A stretch of 64,000 nucleotides of DNA from Allocatelliglobosispora scoriae (GCF_014204945.1 NZ_JACHMN010000003.1:2666001-2730000), one strand, 5' to 3'; counted from the stretch's first letter, positions 32,863 through 41,442 are shown. Program-made: numbers and translations. Notes: generated by a model from the letters alone, not told the origin.

Positions 32863-35289
32863 TCAGGCGCTCACCGTGACGTTCTGGAAGGTCGCGACAC
32901 CGTTGAAACCGTTGACTCCCAGGTAACCACTCGCGTAGGTCCCGTCGACGGCGTCGATCACCTTCACCCCGCCCAGGTAGACGGCGATGCCCGTCCCTCG
33001 CGCGACCACCTTCAGCCGGTAGGTCCGCCCCTCCAGAACGGCCGTGGGGTAGGTCGCGATGTCGCGGCCCGGCCGCCACAGCTTCACCATCCCGGCGGTG
33101 TCGATGTTGGCCGTGTAGTGCTGGCTCGCGTCGGCGGAGGCCCGGAACGTCAGCGCGGCCGCGACCCCGGCGACCACCCGCACGTCGGCCTCAAGGGTGA
33201 GGTCGGCGGCGGTGCTGGAGCTCAGGTAGAACGCGTCCCCGGGGGCGCTGACCCGCACCCCGCCCGCCGGGCTGGTCCAGGCGCCGCCGACCGGGCGCCA
33301 CGGCCCGGCGAGGTTCGTCGTGAACCCGGTTCCGCCGACGTGGAGGTTCGTGGCGGTCGCGGTGCCGTTGAACACGTTGATCCCGAACCGTCCCGACGCG
33401 TAGGTCCCGTCGGTCGCGTCGATCACCGGCACGGGGCCGCGGTCCACGTACACCCGGATCCTCGCACCGCTCGCCACGACGGCCAGGTGGTAGACGCGTC
33501 CGCGCGTGATCGGGGTCGGATGGCTCGCGATGACCGCGCCGGGGCGCCAGAGCCGGACCAGGCCGGTGGCGTCGATGTTGGCGGTGTAGTGCTGGGTCGC
33601 GGCGGCGTTGGCCCGGAAGGTGAGCGCGGCCGCCACACCGGTCCCGACCTGCAGGTCGCCCTCGTAGGTGAAGTCGGTGCCGCTGGCCGCGCTGAGGTAG
33701 AACGCGTCGGCCGCGGCCTGCCCCTGCTTGCCGCCGGCGGTGTCGGTCCAGGTGCCGCCCGCGGGTGTCCACGGTCCGGCGAGGTTCGAGGCGAGGGTGG
33801 ACTCGGCGGTCCCCCAGGCGCGGCCGAGCCGGTGGAACTGCGCCGAGACGAGCGTGACGCTGCCGCCGGTGGCGAAGATCTGGATGCCCTGGCTGGACGC
33901 TGCGGAGTTGAAGGAGACGTTGTCGCTGATGGACAGCTGCCCGTCGTTGCCGAACAGCTCCAGCTGGCCCCGATCGACGAGCGCCCGCACGCGCACCCGC
34001 CCGTTGGCGGCGGGCAGCGGGCGGCCGTCGAGGGTCTGCGCCGCCCGCGAATAGGTCACCGTCCGGTCGGCGGTGCCGTCCGCACGGGTGTGCAGCCGGA
34101 ACCCGAACGTGGTCGCGGTCGCGCCGGCCGTGTCGAACTCGGCGGTCAGTTCATAGGTGTCCGCGGCGACTCCGGCCAGCGGGTTGCTCGCGGCCGCGGT
34201 GGTGATGACCCTGCTGGTGTACGCCAGCCCGCCGCTGCGCAGGCTGTCGATCTCCCGCACGGGCGTCCGGGTCAGCCGGATCCCCTCGGGGAACGTCTTG
34301 AGCGCCAGCTCCACCGGGAACGTCTGGTCGCCCGTCCACGTGCTGCCGTGGTTGCCGGGCTGCCACGCCATCTGCACCACCCGCCCGTCCGGTACGCCGG
34401 TGAACGTCTGCGCGGCGTAGAACGTCCCGTCGGGAGTGGTCGTGCCCTGGTCCATCCGCTGCGGCGAGCTCCCGTCGGGGGTGAACGCGACCCCGTCGAA
34501 GCGGCCGACGACATACTCCCCGGACGCGTCCGCGAGCACCCACCGCGGATTGGCGGCGTTGCCGTCCACGGGCAGCGGGAACATGTCCGGGCACTCGAAG
34601 AACCAGCCGGCGGCGTAGCGGCTGCGGTAGGTCCAGTTCAGCAGGTCGGTCGAGGTGTAGAAGACCGCGCCGTTGCCGCCGCCGTCGGCCCACACCACCA
34701 TCACCCAGCGGCCGCTCGCCGCGTGCCAGAAGACGTGCGGGTCGCGGCTGGTCCCGCTCGGGACGGCGACCTTGCGCCCGTGGTCGTAGGTCTGGAACGT
34801 CTGCGCGCCGTCGAGGCTGTAGTGGACGGTGACGCCGTTGGTCCCGGCGAAGACGATGATCGGGTCGTCCGCGCCGCTCTTGAGGCCGGTGACGTTGGCG
34901 GTGTCGACGACCGCGTTGCCGGACCACAGGTCACCGGCGTGCACACCGGGCTCCAGGGCGATCGGCCGCTGCGTCCAGTGGACCATGTCCGGGCTGGTGG
35001 CGTGGCCCCAGTGCATCGTGTCCCACGCGAGCCCGTGCGGGTTGTGCTGGAAGAACAGGTGGTAGGCGCCCCGGTAGTAGACCATCCCGTTGGGGTCGTT
35101 CATCCACCCGCCGCGCGGGCTGAAGTGGAACTGCCCGCGCAGCGGCTCGTCGTAGGCGGTCGCGGGGTAGGGGAACTCCGGGTAGTCGCTCCCGGTCCCG
35201 GCACTCGCCGGGGCAGCCGGGGTGATCGTGACGCCTGCGGCGGCGAGGAGCGCTGCGACCAGAGCGCGGCGGACGAGGTGGCGCGGCAT
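32863..35289 (-). CDS. Secreted GH32 levanase/inulinase with two C-terminal sandwich modules
   Basis: The protein has 808 residues; the signal peptide ends near APASA. The GH32 propeller has WMNDPNG (62-68, nucleophile D65), SRDPHVFW with the transition-state Asp and FECPDMF with the acid Glu. A GH32C-type sandwich follows (to about residue 490). Two repeated domains at about 490-650 and 655-808 each start NLAGPW and contain TANIDxxGxVKLWRPG, resembling DUF1080/LamG-type sugar-binding modules. It would hydrolyse fructans outside the cell. A perfect LacI-type operator precedes it. Confidence 0.92.
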   Translation of the reverse strand: MPRHLVRRALVAALLAAAGVTITPAAPASAGTGSDYPEFPYPATAYDEPLRGQFHFSPRGGWMNDPNGMVYYRGAYHLFFQHNPHGLAWDTMHWGHATSPDMVHWTQRPIALEPGVHAGDLWSGNAVVDTANVTGLKSGADDPIIVFAGTNGVTVHYSLDGAQTFQTYDHGRKVAVPSGTSRDPHVFWHAASGRWVMVVWADGGGNGAVFYTSTDLLNWTYRSRYAAGWFFECPDMFPLPVDGNAANPRWVLADASGEYVVGRFDGVAFTPDGSSPQRMDQGTTTPDGTFYAAQTFTGVPDGRVVQMAWQPGNHGSTWTGDQTFPVELALKTFPEGIRLTRTPVREIDSLRSGGLAYTSRVITTAAASNPLAGVAADTYELTAEFDTAGATATTFGFRLHTRADGTADRTVTYSRAAQTLDGRPLPAANGRVRVRALVDRGQLELFGNDGQLSISDNVSFNSAASSQGIQIFATGGSVTLVSAQFHRLGRAWGTAESTLASNLAGPWTPAGGTWTDTAGGKQGQAAADAFYLSAASGTDFTYEGDLQVGTGVAAALTFRANAAATQHYTANIDATGLVRLWRPGAVIASHPTPITRGRVYHLAVVASGARIRVYVDRGPVPVIDATDGTYASGRFGINVFNGTATATNLHVGGTGFTTNLAGPWRPVGGAWTSPAGGVRVSAPGDAFYLSSSTAADLTLEADVRVVAGVAAALTFRASADASQHYTANIDTAGMVKLWRPGRDIATYPTAVLEGRTYRLKVVARGTGIAVYLGGVKVIDAVDGTYASGYLGVNGFNGVATFQNVTVSA

Positions 35290-35305
35290 GGCCCCTCCGG
35301 ACAGG

Positions 35306-35321
35306 GTGACAACGTTGTCAC
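35306..35321. promoter_or_regulatory. LacI-type operator before GH32
   Basis: GTGACAACGTTGTCAC is a perfect 16-bp palindrome with the central CG typical of LacI-family sites. It lies 17 to 32 bases upstream of the GH32 ATG, where binding would block transcription. A related site is found at 8124-8139. Confidence 0.75.
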
Positions 35322-35356
35322 GCCAGTATGCGCTCGGCCATGACTTCGGTCAATGT

Positions 35357-35366
35357 CGATATATCG
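35357..35366. promoter_or_regulatory. Short palindrome CGATATATCG
   Basis: A 10-bp perfect palindrome in the 242-base gap between GH32 and the DedA gene. A partial copy, CGATATA, follows at about 35400. It could be an additional operator for GH32. The gap holds no other convincing gene. Confidence 0.3.
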
Positions 35367-35531
35367 TGGCCGGGTGCCGTGCCCGCGGTGCGGAACGGCG
35401 CGATATAGACCTGATGGAGGACGTCACCGCCAACGGCACCATGATCCCGTTCTACGACTGCAACGTCACGGGAGCCACGGATCTGGGTGCGGCATGCGCG
35501 CTCTGGCGGGTCGGCGAGCAGAGGGTACGCG

Positions 35532-36188
35532 TCAGTCGGCGACATCTGCCGGGTTCTTCCTGCGTCGAGCACGAACGACCTCGGCCAGGATCGGGATGAA
35601 GGAGACGGCGACGATGCCGACGAAGATGTACTCGATGTTGTTCCTGACGAACGGGGCCTGGCCGAGGAAGTACCCCAGCACGGTGACTCCGGTGCCCCAG
35701 GCGATCCCGCCGATGATGTTGTAGGTGAGGAACGTGCGGTAGTGCATGCTGCTCGCACCGGCGATGACGGGTGTGAAGGTCCGCACGAGGGGTACGAATC
35801 GGGCCAGGATGATCGAGCGGGCGCCGTGCCGGGCGAAGAACTCCTCCGCTTTGCGGAGGTTCTCCTGTTTGAAGAGCCGTGAGTCGGGGCGGCGGAACAG
35901 GGCCGGTCCGACCCGCTTGCCGAAGGCGTAGCCGACCTGGTCCCCGGCGATGGCGGCGACGCTGATGAGCCCGCACACGACCCACAGTGGTTGGTGCAGG
36001 TAGGAGCCGTCGGCGATGAGCAGGCCGGTGGTGAACAGGAGCGAGTCGCCGGGCAGGAAGAACCCGATGAGCAGCCCCGACTCGGCGAAGACCATCACGA
36101 GGATGCCGATCAGGCCGAAGGTGGAGATGAGCCGGTGCGGGTCGAGGAAGTCCGGCCCGATGGCGGTGGCGGCGAGGTGGGCGATCAC
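35532..36188 (-). CDS. DedA/SNARE-associated family membrane protein
   Basis: The protein has 218 residues from the GTG at 36188, which overlaps the PAP2 stop by GTGA and has GGAG eight bases upstream. It shows the DedA signature region VFAESGLLIGFFLPGDSLLF, then GDQVGYAFGKRVG and FFARHGARSIILARFVPLVR. Four to five membrane segments are present. The family transports undecaprenyl phosphate or phospholipids across the membrane, which fits a neighbouring PAP2 phosphatase. Confidence 0.92.
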   Translation of the reverse strand: MIAHLAATAIGPDFLDPHRLISTFGLIGILVMVFAESGLLIGFFLPGDSLLFTTGLLIADGSYLHQPLWVVCGLISVAAIAGDQVGYAFGKRVGPALFRRPDSRLFKQENLRKAEEFFARHGARSIILARFVPLVRTFTPVIAGASSMHYRTFLTYNIIGGIAWGTGVTVLGYFLGQAPFVRNNIEYIFVGIVAVSFIPILAEVVRARRRKNPADVAD

Positions 36189-36964
36189 GTTTTCTCCGAG
36201 GTGGTGGGCTGACACGGGTCAACGGTGTTGCGGGACCGTGACGCTCGCTCTTGCAACGTGGGGGAGCTCCGGTCGTCACGTTCCCGGCGGGCCTGCTCGG
36301 TGTGCGGGCCGCCGCGCGGTGGTCCGAACGCGGCGGTGAACCAGGTGATCAGCGCGACCAGGGCGGTCGCGAGCAGCAGCCCGCCGATCACGTCGCTCGG
36401 CCAGTGCACCACCAGGGCGACCCGGCTGATCGCCACGGTGATCGCCCATGCGGCGGCGCCGGCGACCACGGCGCCGCGTTGCCAGGCCCGTCGGGTGTAC
36501 GGCCACACGGCGTACGCCGCCACCAGTGCGGCGACGGCGGCGGTGGTGGTGTGGCCGGAGGGGAACGCCCAGCCATGGGCGGCCGACAGCGGATCCTGCG
36601 GACGCGGGCGGTGGAAGGCGACGCTGAGGCCGAGCCTGATGAGGGGGATCAGGATCAGGCTGGCGGCGATGACGACGGCCGAGTGCCGGAGTCGCTTCCA
36701 GGCCAGCAGGCCGACGGCGACAGCGGCTACGGGCATGACGATCGCGGCATCACCGGCGCGGGTCGCCGCAGCCATCGCCGTCAACCAGGCTGGATGGGAG
36801 TCGGCGAACCGGTGTGCCGCGAGGCTGAGGGCAACGTCCGGCCGGCTCAGGCCCGTGACGTGATGGGCGACAGCGAAGGCGAGGGTGGCGAACGCCGTAC
36901 CGGCCGCAGCCGTGATCCACAGCGGCCGGGTGCCTGCGGTGGATCGAGGCGACCATCTCACCAT
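36185..36964 (-). CDS. PAP2-family membrane phosphatase
   Basis: The protein has 259 residues and about six membrane segments. PAP2 motifs are present: FHRPRPQDP (first), PSGHTTT (second, with catalytic His) and SRVALVVHWPSDVIGG (third). The expected Lys of the first motif is not clear. Likely substrates are undecaprenyl pyrophosphate or phosphatidic acid. It forms a two-gene operon with DedA through a GTGA overlap. The promoter faces blaI, and a BlaI-type palindrome lies between them. Confidence 0.9.
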   Translation of the reverse strand: MVRWSPRSTAGTRPLWITAAAGTAFATLAFAVAHHVTGLSRPDVALSLAAHRFADSHPAWLTAMAAATRAGDAAIVMPVAAVAVGLLAWKRLRHSAVVIAASLILIPLIRLGLSVAFHRPRPQDPLSAAHGWAFPSGHTTTAAVAALVAAYAVWPYTRRAWQRGAVVAGAAAWAITVAISRVALVVHWPSDVIGGLLLATALVALITWFTAAFGPPRGGPHTEQARRERDDRSSPTLQERASRSRNTVDPCQPTTSEKT

Positions 36965-37007
36965 GTGCCTCGCCTTCCGCAGGTGCGTTCCGAGAACAGA
37001 CACTACT

Positions 37008-37022
37008 CCTACAAGCTGTAGG
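37008..37022. promoter_or_regulatory. BlaI-type operator between PAP2 and blaI
   Basis: CCTACAAGCTGTAGG is a palindrome with the TACA-N3-TGTA core of BlaI/MecI operators. It lies in the divergent region, 44 bases from the PAP2 ATG and 55 from the blaI GTG. A nearly identical copy precedes efeU at 40350-40364. Confidence 0.75.
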
Positions 37023-37077
37023 TGTCGCGGGGTGTGGCGGCTCCACCCCGCCTCGCCACGCTGGGTAAAGTGGTGCG

Positions 37078-37455
37078 GTGAGCGATGCCGATCGGCGCCG
37101 ACGTGCGGCAGGGTCTCTGGAAGCGCAGGTGATGGCCGTCCTGTGGGCGGCCAGCGCCCCGATGACACCGGCCGAGGTGAATGCCCAGGTCGGCGCGGAC
37201 CTCGCCTACAACACCGTGCAGACGATCCTGTCCCGGCTGGCCGACAAGCACCTCGTGCAGCGCGCGCCCCGAGGCCGTGCGCACGTCTACTGGCCCACAC
37301 GCGACGAAGCGGCGGCGGCGGCGGAGAAGCTGCGGGCGACCCTGTCCGGCGTCGGCGACCGGGAGCAGGTGCTGCAGCAGTTCGCCGCCTCCCTCGACGA
37401 TCAGGAGGCCGAGCTCCTGCGGAAGATGCTGCGGGACCGCGGGGCCCGGTCGTGA
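37078..37455 (+). CDS. blaI: BlaI/MecI-family transcriptional repressor
   Basis: The protein has 125 residues and a GTG start. The winged helix has the family pattern LEAQVMAVLWAASAPMTPAE, then LAYNTVQTILSRLADKHLVQR and GRAHVYWP. The C-terminal dimerisation helix follows. It overlaps the M56 peptidase gene by GTGA, the classic blaI-blaR1-like arrangement. In actinobacteria such pairs control beta-lactam response or, in the copper/ATP-synthase regulon, respiration. The operators here point to envelope lipid and iron-uptake genes. Confidence 0.93.
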   Translation: MSDADRRRRAAGSLEAQVMAVLWAASAPMTPAEVNAQVGADLAYNTVQTILSRLADKHLVQRAPRGRAHVYWPTRDEAAAAAEKLRATLSGVGDREQVLQQFAASLDDQEAELLRKMLRDRGARS

Positions 37456-38342
37456 GGACGTGGGTCTACCTCCCGCTGCTGCTGTCGGTCGCACTGCCGT
37501 GGGCATCTCGGTGGATGTCGGCACGGGCCGCCCCGTCGCTCGCCGCGCGTACGGTGGCCGCTGCCGCCGTGGTCGCCGGAACGGCGTCGGTCTGCTGCCT
37601 CGCCCTGCTGGCGTTGACGCTCTTCGACGATCTGCCGCCGTTGTCGGCCTACGACCATCGGCCCGATCTCGGGTTGCCCAAGCCCGTACCCGGCTGGGTG
37701 GCGCTGGCGGCGGCGGTGCTGCTCCTCGCGGGGTCGGTGCGGCTGGGACGCCTGGTCCGGATCCGAATGCGGGTTCTCGGAGACCTGCGGCAGCTGGGTC
37801 GGCCCAACGCCGGGCTGGTGATCGCCGACAGTCCGGAGCCGTTCGCGGTGGCGGTTCCCGGACGTCCCGGGCACATCCTGATGACGTCGGGCATGCTCCG
37901 CCTGCTCGACGTCGACGAGCGGCGCGTCCTCTTCGCTCACGAGCAGGCCCACCTGGCCCGCGGCCACCATCGGCTGGTGTCGGCGGCGGCCTGGGCGGCC
38001 GCGGTGAACCCGTTGCTGCGGCCCATGGCGTCGCTCGTCTCGCACCTGGTGGAACGCTGGGCCGACGAGGACGCCGCGGCGGAGGTGGGCGACCGCGAAC
38101 TCGTGGCCAGGGCGGTGGCGAAGGCATCCCTTGCCGGTTCCCACCGGCGCTTCGAGCCGGCGATGGGCCTGCACGGCGCGGGCGCGGTCCAGCGGGTCAG
38201 CGCCCTGATCGCGCCCCGCCGACAGCACAGCTGGCGTGACCCCATCGCCGTCGTAGGACTGTCGGTGTCGCTGCTCGCGGCGGTGGCGGTGGCGGTCCTG
38301 GAGTTCGTGGAAGTCGCCGAGGAGTGGCTCGCCCTGCTGTGA
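37452..38342 (+). CDS. M56-family membrane metalloprotease (BlaR1/HtpX-like)
   Basis: The protein has 296 residues. Membrane segments are at about 5-22, 36-60, 80-97 and 270-290. The zinc motif HEQAH is at 163-167 within VLFAHEQAHLARGHH, and ERWADEDAA supplies the third ligand region. It lacks the C-terminal penicillin-binding sensor domain of BlaR1, as is usual for actinobacterial members. It probably cleaves the co-expressed BlaI repressor or a membrane target on an unknown signal. Confidence 0.9.
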   Translation: MRTWVYLPLLLSVALPWASRWMSARAAPSLAARTVAAAAVVAGTASVCCLALLALTLFDDLPPLSAYDHRPDLGLPKPVPGWVALAAAVLLLAGSVRLGRLVRIRMRVLGDLRQLGRPNAGLVIADSPEPFAVAVPGRPGHILMTSGMLRLLDVDERRVLFAHEQAHLARGHHRLVSAAAWAAAVNPLLRPMASLVSHLVERWADEDAAAEVGDRELVARAVAKASLAGSHRRFEPAMGLHGAGAVQRVSALIAPRRQHSWRDPIAVVGLSVSLLAAVAVAVLEFVEVAEEWLALL

Positions 38343-38369
38343 CCGGCCCGAACCCGCCGTCATGCGAGC

Positions 38370-39494
38370 TCAGCGGGCGACCGCCGCTGCGACCTTGCTG
38401 ACGGGCTCGGCGAGGGCGTTGACGGCGTCGGAGAGCTCGCGCAGCTCGACCTGCGTCAGCTGGGGGTGCAGCTTCCAGCCGTCGCCGACCGCGTGTTCGG
38501 CGAGGGTGTCCTGTGCGACGGCGAACCTCTCGTCGAGGGCGACGACGAGGTCGGGCGCGCGGTCCTGCAGCGCGGGGCGCAGCGCCTGGATCGCGGCCCG
38601 GGATCCTTCCAGGTTGGCCTGGAAGTCCCACAGATCGGTGTAGGAGTAGCGCTCCTCCTCGCCGGTGATCTTCCCGGTGGCGATCTCGTCGAGCAGGCTC
38701 TTGGCACCGTTGGCGAGCTGCAGCGGCGTCAGCTCGAGGCCCTTGACGCGGGCCACGAGTTCGGTCACGTCGGCGACGAGCTGGTCGGCGATCGGTCCGT
38801 CGGCGGCGAGGCTCCGGCCGGTCCAGAGGTCGCGCTCCAGCCGGTGGTAGCCGGTGAACGCCATGCCCTCGGCGATGACGTCGGCGCGGCCGTCGATCTT
38901 CGGGTCGAGGTCGCCGAAGCTGGACGCGACCGGCTCGATGCGTTCGAAGTAGGTGCGGGACACCGGATAGAGGGCCTTGGCCCGGGCCGTGTCGCCGGCC
39001 TTGACCGCTGCGGCGAACTCGGTCGTCCGGGTGAGCAGCGCGTCGCTCTGGCTGATGACATAGCGGTGGTAGGAGTCGGTGGCCGCGGTGAGTTTCGCGT
39101 CGTCGTTCACGGGTGGAGCCGACCCGGTCGCGGAGAAGGCGGCGCGGATGCCGGTGCCGGTCATGCCGGGGCGGCATGAGGTCTGGTAGTCGCCTGGCGG
39201 CAGGCCGACGGTGAGTTCCCGGGTCAGGCCGGGCGTGATGTTCTCGACCTCGCCCATGACCCGGTCGCCCTCGGCGTAGAGGTAGAACTCGGTGACCTTG
39301 GTGCCGGTGTTGGCGATGCGGAAGGTGACGGTGCCTGCCGGCGAGTCGGTGCGCGAGACCTGACAGGCGGTTTCGTTCGCGGTGACGGTGATGACCGCGT
39401 CGTCGGCGGCGGGAGCGTCGGGGTCGCTCGTGCAGGCGGTCAGGCCGAGCAGGGCGAAAGCGGTCAGGCACACAACGGTGGAGCGCACGGTCAT
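38370..39494 (-). CDS. efeO: EfeO-like iron-uptake lipoprotein
   Basis: The protein has 374 residues. The lipobox is LGLTAC with C21. The N-terminal cupredoxin-like domain (about 30-130) includes TFRIANTGTKVTEFYLY and GDYQTSCRPGM. The C-terminal M75/EfeM domain has HxxE in GYHRLERDLW. It delivers iron to EfeU at the membrane surface. The ATG overlaps the efeU stop (ATGA). Confidence 0.93.
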   Translation of the reverse strand: MTVRSTVVCLTAFALLGLTACTSDPDAPAADDAVITVTANETACQVSRTDSPAGTVTFRIANTGTKVTEFYLYAEGDRVMGEVENITPGLTRELTVGLPPGDYQTSCRPGMTGTGIRAAFSATGSAPPVNDDAKLTAATDSYHRYVISQSDALLTRTTEFAAAVKAGDTARAKALYPVSRTYFERIEPVASSFGDLDPKIDGRADVIAEGMAFTGYHRLERDLWTGRSLAADGPIADQLVADVTELVARVKGLELTPLQLANGAKSLLDEIATGKITGEEERYSYTDLWDFQANLEGSRAAIQALRPALQDRAPDLVVALDERFAVAQDTLAEHAVGDGWKLHPQLTQVELRELSDAVNALAEPVSKVAAAVAR

Positions 39495-40321
39495 CCTTCG
39501 GTCGGGGCGGGCGCCGGCGTCCGCCGGGGACGCAGGAAGAGCAGCAGGACGGGCAGGGCGTAGGCAAGCCAGGCCACGGTCTCCAGCACGGTCGGTACGG
39601 GGGTGACGTTGAACGTGCCGCGCAGGACTTCGGCGTACCAGGTGGTGGGGTCGAGGAGGTGGCTGATGTCGAAGGCGTGCCGGTTGAGGCCGGGCACGAT
39701 GTCCGCCTCCTGGAGGTCGTGCACGCCGTACTTGAAGATCCCGGCGGCGACGACGATGAGAAACGCCCCTGTCCAGGTGAAGAACTTCGTCAGGTTGATC
39801 CTTACCGCGCTGGCGTAGAGGCCGAGGCCGATCGCGGCGGCCGCGGCGAGACCGGTGACGATCGCGATCACGGACCAGCCCGATGTCGCGCTGCGGACGG
39901 TGGCGAAGAAGAACAGCGCCGTCTCCAGCCCTTCCCGGGCCACGGCGAGAAACGCGGTCACGACGACCGCGAACGACCCCATCTCCACCGCGTGGCCGAG
40001 CTTGCCGCGCAGGTCGCCGCCGATCGACCGGGCCGCTCGGCGCATCCAGAAGACCATCCAGGTCACGAAGGCCACCGCGGTGATCGAGGCGGTCGCCTCG
40101 AAGAGCTCCTTGCGGTGCGAGACGAGGTTGGCGCTGGTGAACTCCAGCAGCGCGGCGAATCCCACCGAGAGCGCAACGGCAACCCCCACCCCGAGCCACA
40201 CGTAGGGCAGCTTGGTGCGCAGGTCGGATTTGACGAGGAAGGCGACGAGGACGGTGACGACCAGAGCGCCTTCCAGCCCCTCCCGCAGGCCGATCAGGAA
40301 GGTGGGGACGAACGCGTTCAT
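39491..40321 (-). CDS. efeU: EfeU/FTR1-type iron permease
   Basis: The protein has 276 residues and seven predicted membrane segments. Both FTR1 motifs are present: R13-E14-G15-L16-E17 near the N-terminus and AREGLE at 128-133. It imports ferric iron in the EfeUOB system. It is co-transcribed with efeO. No efeB peroxidase gene follows efeO in the window. A BlaI-type palindrome and an iron box lie just upstream. Confidence 0.94.
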   Translation of the reverse strand: MNAFVPTFLIGLREGLEGALVVTVLVAFLVKSDLRTKLPYVWLGVGVAVALSVGFAALLEFTSANLVSHRKELFEATASITAVAFVTWMVFWMRRAARSIGGDLRGKLGHAVEMGSFAVVVTAFLAVAREGLETALFFFATVRSATSGWSVIAIVTGLAAAAAIGLGLYASAVRINLTKFFTWTGAFLIVVAAGIFKYGVHDLQEADIVPGLNRHAFDISHLLDPTTWYAEVLRGTFNVTPVPTVLETVAWLAYALPVLLLFLRPRRTPAPAPTEG

Positions 40322-40349
40322 GATGGCGCTCCGTGGGGCGGACTAATCT

Positions 40350-40364
40350 CCTACACGTTGTAGG
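40350..40364. promoter_or_regulatory. BlaI-type operator before efeUO
   Basis: CCTACACGTTGTAGG differs from the 37008-37022 palindrome only in the three central bases and one adjacent position. It lies 29 to 43 bases upstream of the efeU ATG, so BlaI binding could block efeUO transcription. Confidence 0.75.
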
Positions 40365-40369
40365 TGAAG

Positions 40370-40388
40370 TGAGGTTAGCCTAACCGTT
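40370..40388. promoter_or_regulatory. DtxR/IdeR-type iron box before efeUO
   Basis: The core AGGTTAGCCTAACC matches the inner 14 bases of the 19-bp iron box of actinobacterial iron regulators; about 15 of 19 positions agree overall. It lies five bases beyond the BlaI-type palindrome, in the expected place for iron-dependent repression of an uptake operon. Confidence 0.8.
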
Positions 40389-40417
40389 CCCGAACCGGCA
40401 AGGCGGCTCGGGAACGG
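40384..40417. terminator. Hairpin downstream of the NLP gene
   Basis: A 10-bp perfect stem (40384-40393 with 40408-40417) and 14-base loop follow the stop of the minus-strand NLP gene. It would keep its transcript from running into the efeUO promoter. Confidence 0.6.
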
Positions 40418-40448
40418 GTGGTCACGCTGCGGCTCACCTCTCGCGGGT

Positions 40449-41291
40449 TCAGCCTTGCGGGTTGAACGGGATCCCGGCGGGCTTGGACGCGGTGAGGAGG
40501 GATTCGAACGAGCCGTCCTTGATCTTGATGGTCGCGGATCCGAAGTTGGCGGTCATCAGCCTGTCTCGAAGCTGGGTGCTGGGCCATCCGTTCCAGCCGA
40601 CGACGGGCGGATAGCGCCAGTTGTGGTAGTGGTTCTCCGGCGGCTCGTCGTTGCCGTTGGCGAGCCGGAAGAAGTGCGTCGACCAGCCGTCCTTGTGATA
40701 GACGGTCTTGGGGTGCGTTCCGTCGAAACGCACCTGCGAGCGCGGATAGGTGACCTGGCTGGAGTGCTGCGTGGTGGTCACGAACTCGACCTGGTTGGAC
40801 GCCTGGTTGACCCAGGAGATGACGTGTTCCCAGTCGTGCCGGTGGCCGCCGAGGCCGCTTCCGGCCACGGCCTGGTCCTTCTCGAAGTAGCTGGCGTAGA
40901 CGATCGCGCACCAGCCGTTGTTGCACTTCGACCTGGCGTACGTCTGGGATCTGTCCAGATCGGACTGGTCCCGGCAGCTGCCGTTGACAGCGCCGGTGGT
41001 GTTCAGCCCGGGGTTGAGCGTGCCGTCGGGGCTGATGGCCGAGACGGCGTAACACCCGTCGCCGTCGTAGTCGTAGGCGGGGGAGAACGACGCTTCGTAA
41101 CCGTTGGCGTTCTCCGGCAGATTGGGCAGCGAGTCGGCGAAGGCCGCCGTTGCGGGGATCATGACCACGAGTGCCGCCATCGCGGCTGCGGCCCGAGGCA
41201 GGGTGCGGCGATGGCGGTCGGCGAACGTGCCGGGGGCCCGGCTCCTGAGGGGTTCCAGTGCTGCAGATGGCCGCGACGATTCGTGTCCCAT
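40449..41291 (-). CDS. Secreted NLP (necrosis- and ethylene-inducing-like) protein
   Basis: The protein has 280 residues. The ATG at 41291 follows GGAAGGTGGGGA; in-frame upstream starts exist but lack this site. A signal sequence ends near AAFA (about 52). The NPP1 domain carries the diagnostic heptapeptide GHRHDWE at 149-155, the metal-binding part of plant-toxic NLPs that bind glycosylinositol phosphorylceramides. The protein should act extracellularly on eukaryotic, mainly plant, membranes. This suggests interaction with plants or decaying plant tissue. Confidence 0.93.
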   Translation of the reverse strand: MGHESSRPSAALEPLRSRAPGTFADRHRRTLPRAAAAMAALVVMIPATAAFADSLPNLPENANGYEASFSPAYDYDGDGCYAVSAISPDGTLNPGLNTTGAVNGSCRDQSDLDRSQTYARSKCNNGWCAIVYASYFEKDQAVAGSGLGGHRHDWEHVISWVNQASNQVEFVTTTQHSSQVTYPRSQVRFDGTHPKTVYHKDGWSTHFFRLANGNDEPPENHYHNWRYPPVVGWNGWPSTQLRDRLMTANFGSATIKIKDGSFESLLTASKPAGIPFNPQG

Positions 41292-41442
41292 TCCCCACCT
41301 TCCCGGAATCAGCATGCTTCGGTCGGGCAACCATAGATGTGTGATCATCAATATATGACGCACAAATCGGGGAATCAATGCCCATCTGTGAGAAGTATTG
41401 CGACGGGGCGAGGGCGCCTCTCGTCGGCGCCGGTGATCACCC

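Noticed and set aside
37081-38342. A fused BlaI-M56 single polypeptide
   Set aside because: The two frames differ and meet in a GTGA stop/start overlap. Each part has its own complete domain, so they are two coupled genes.
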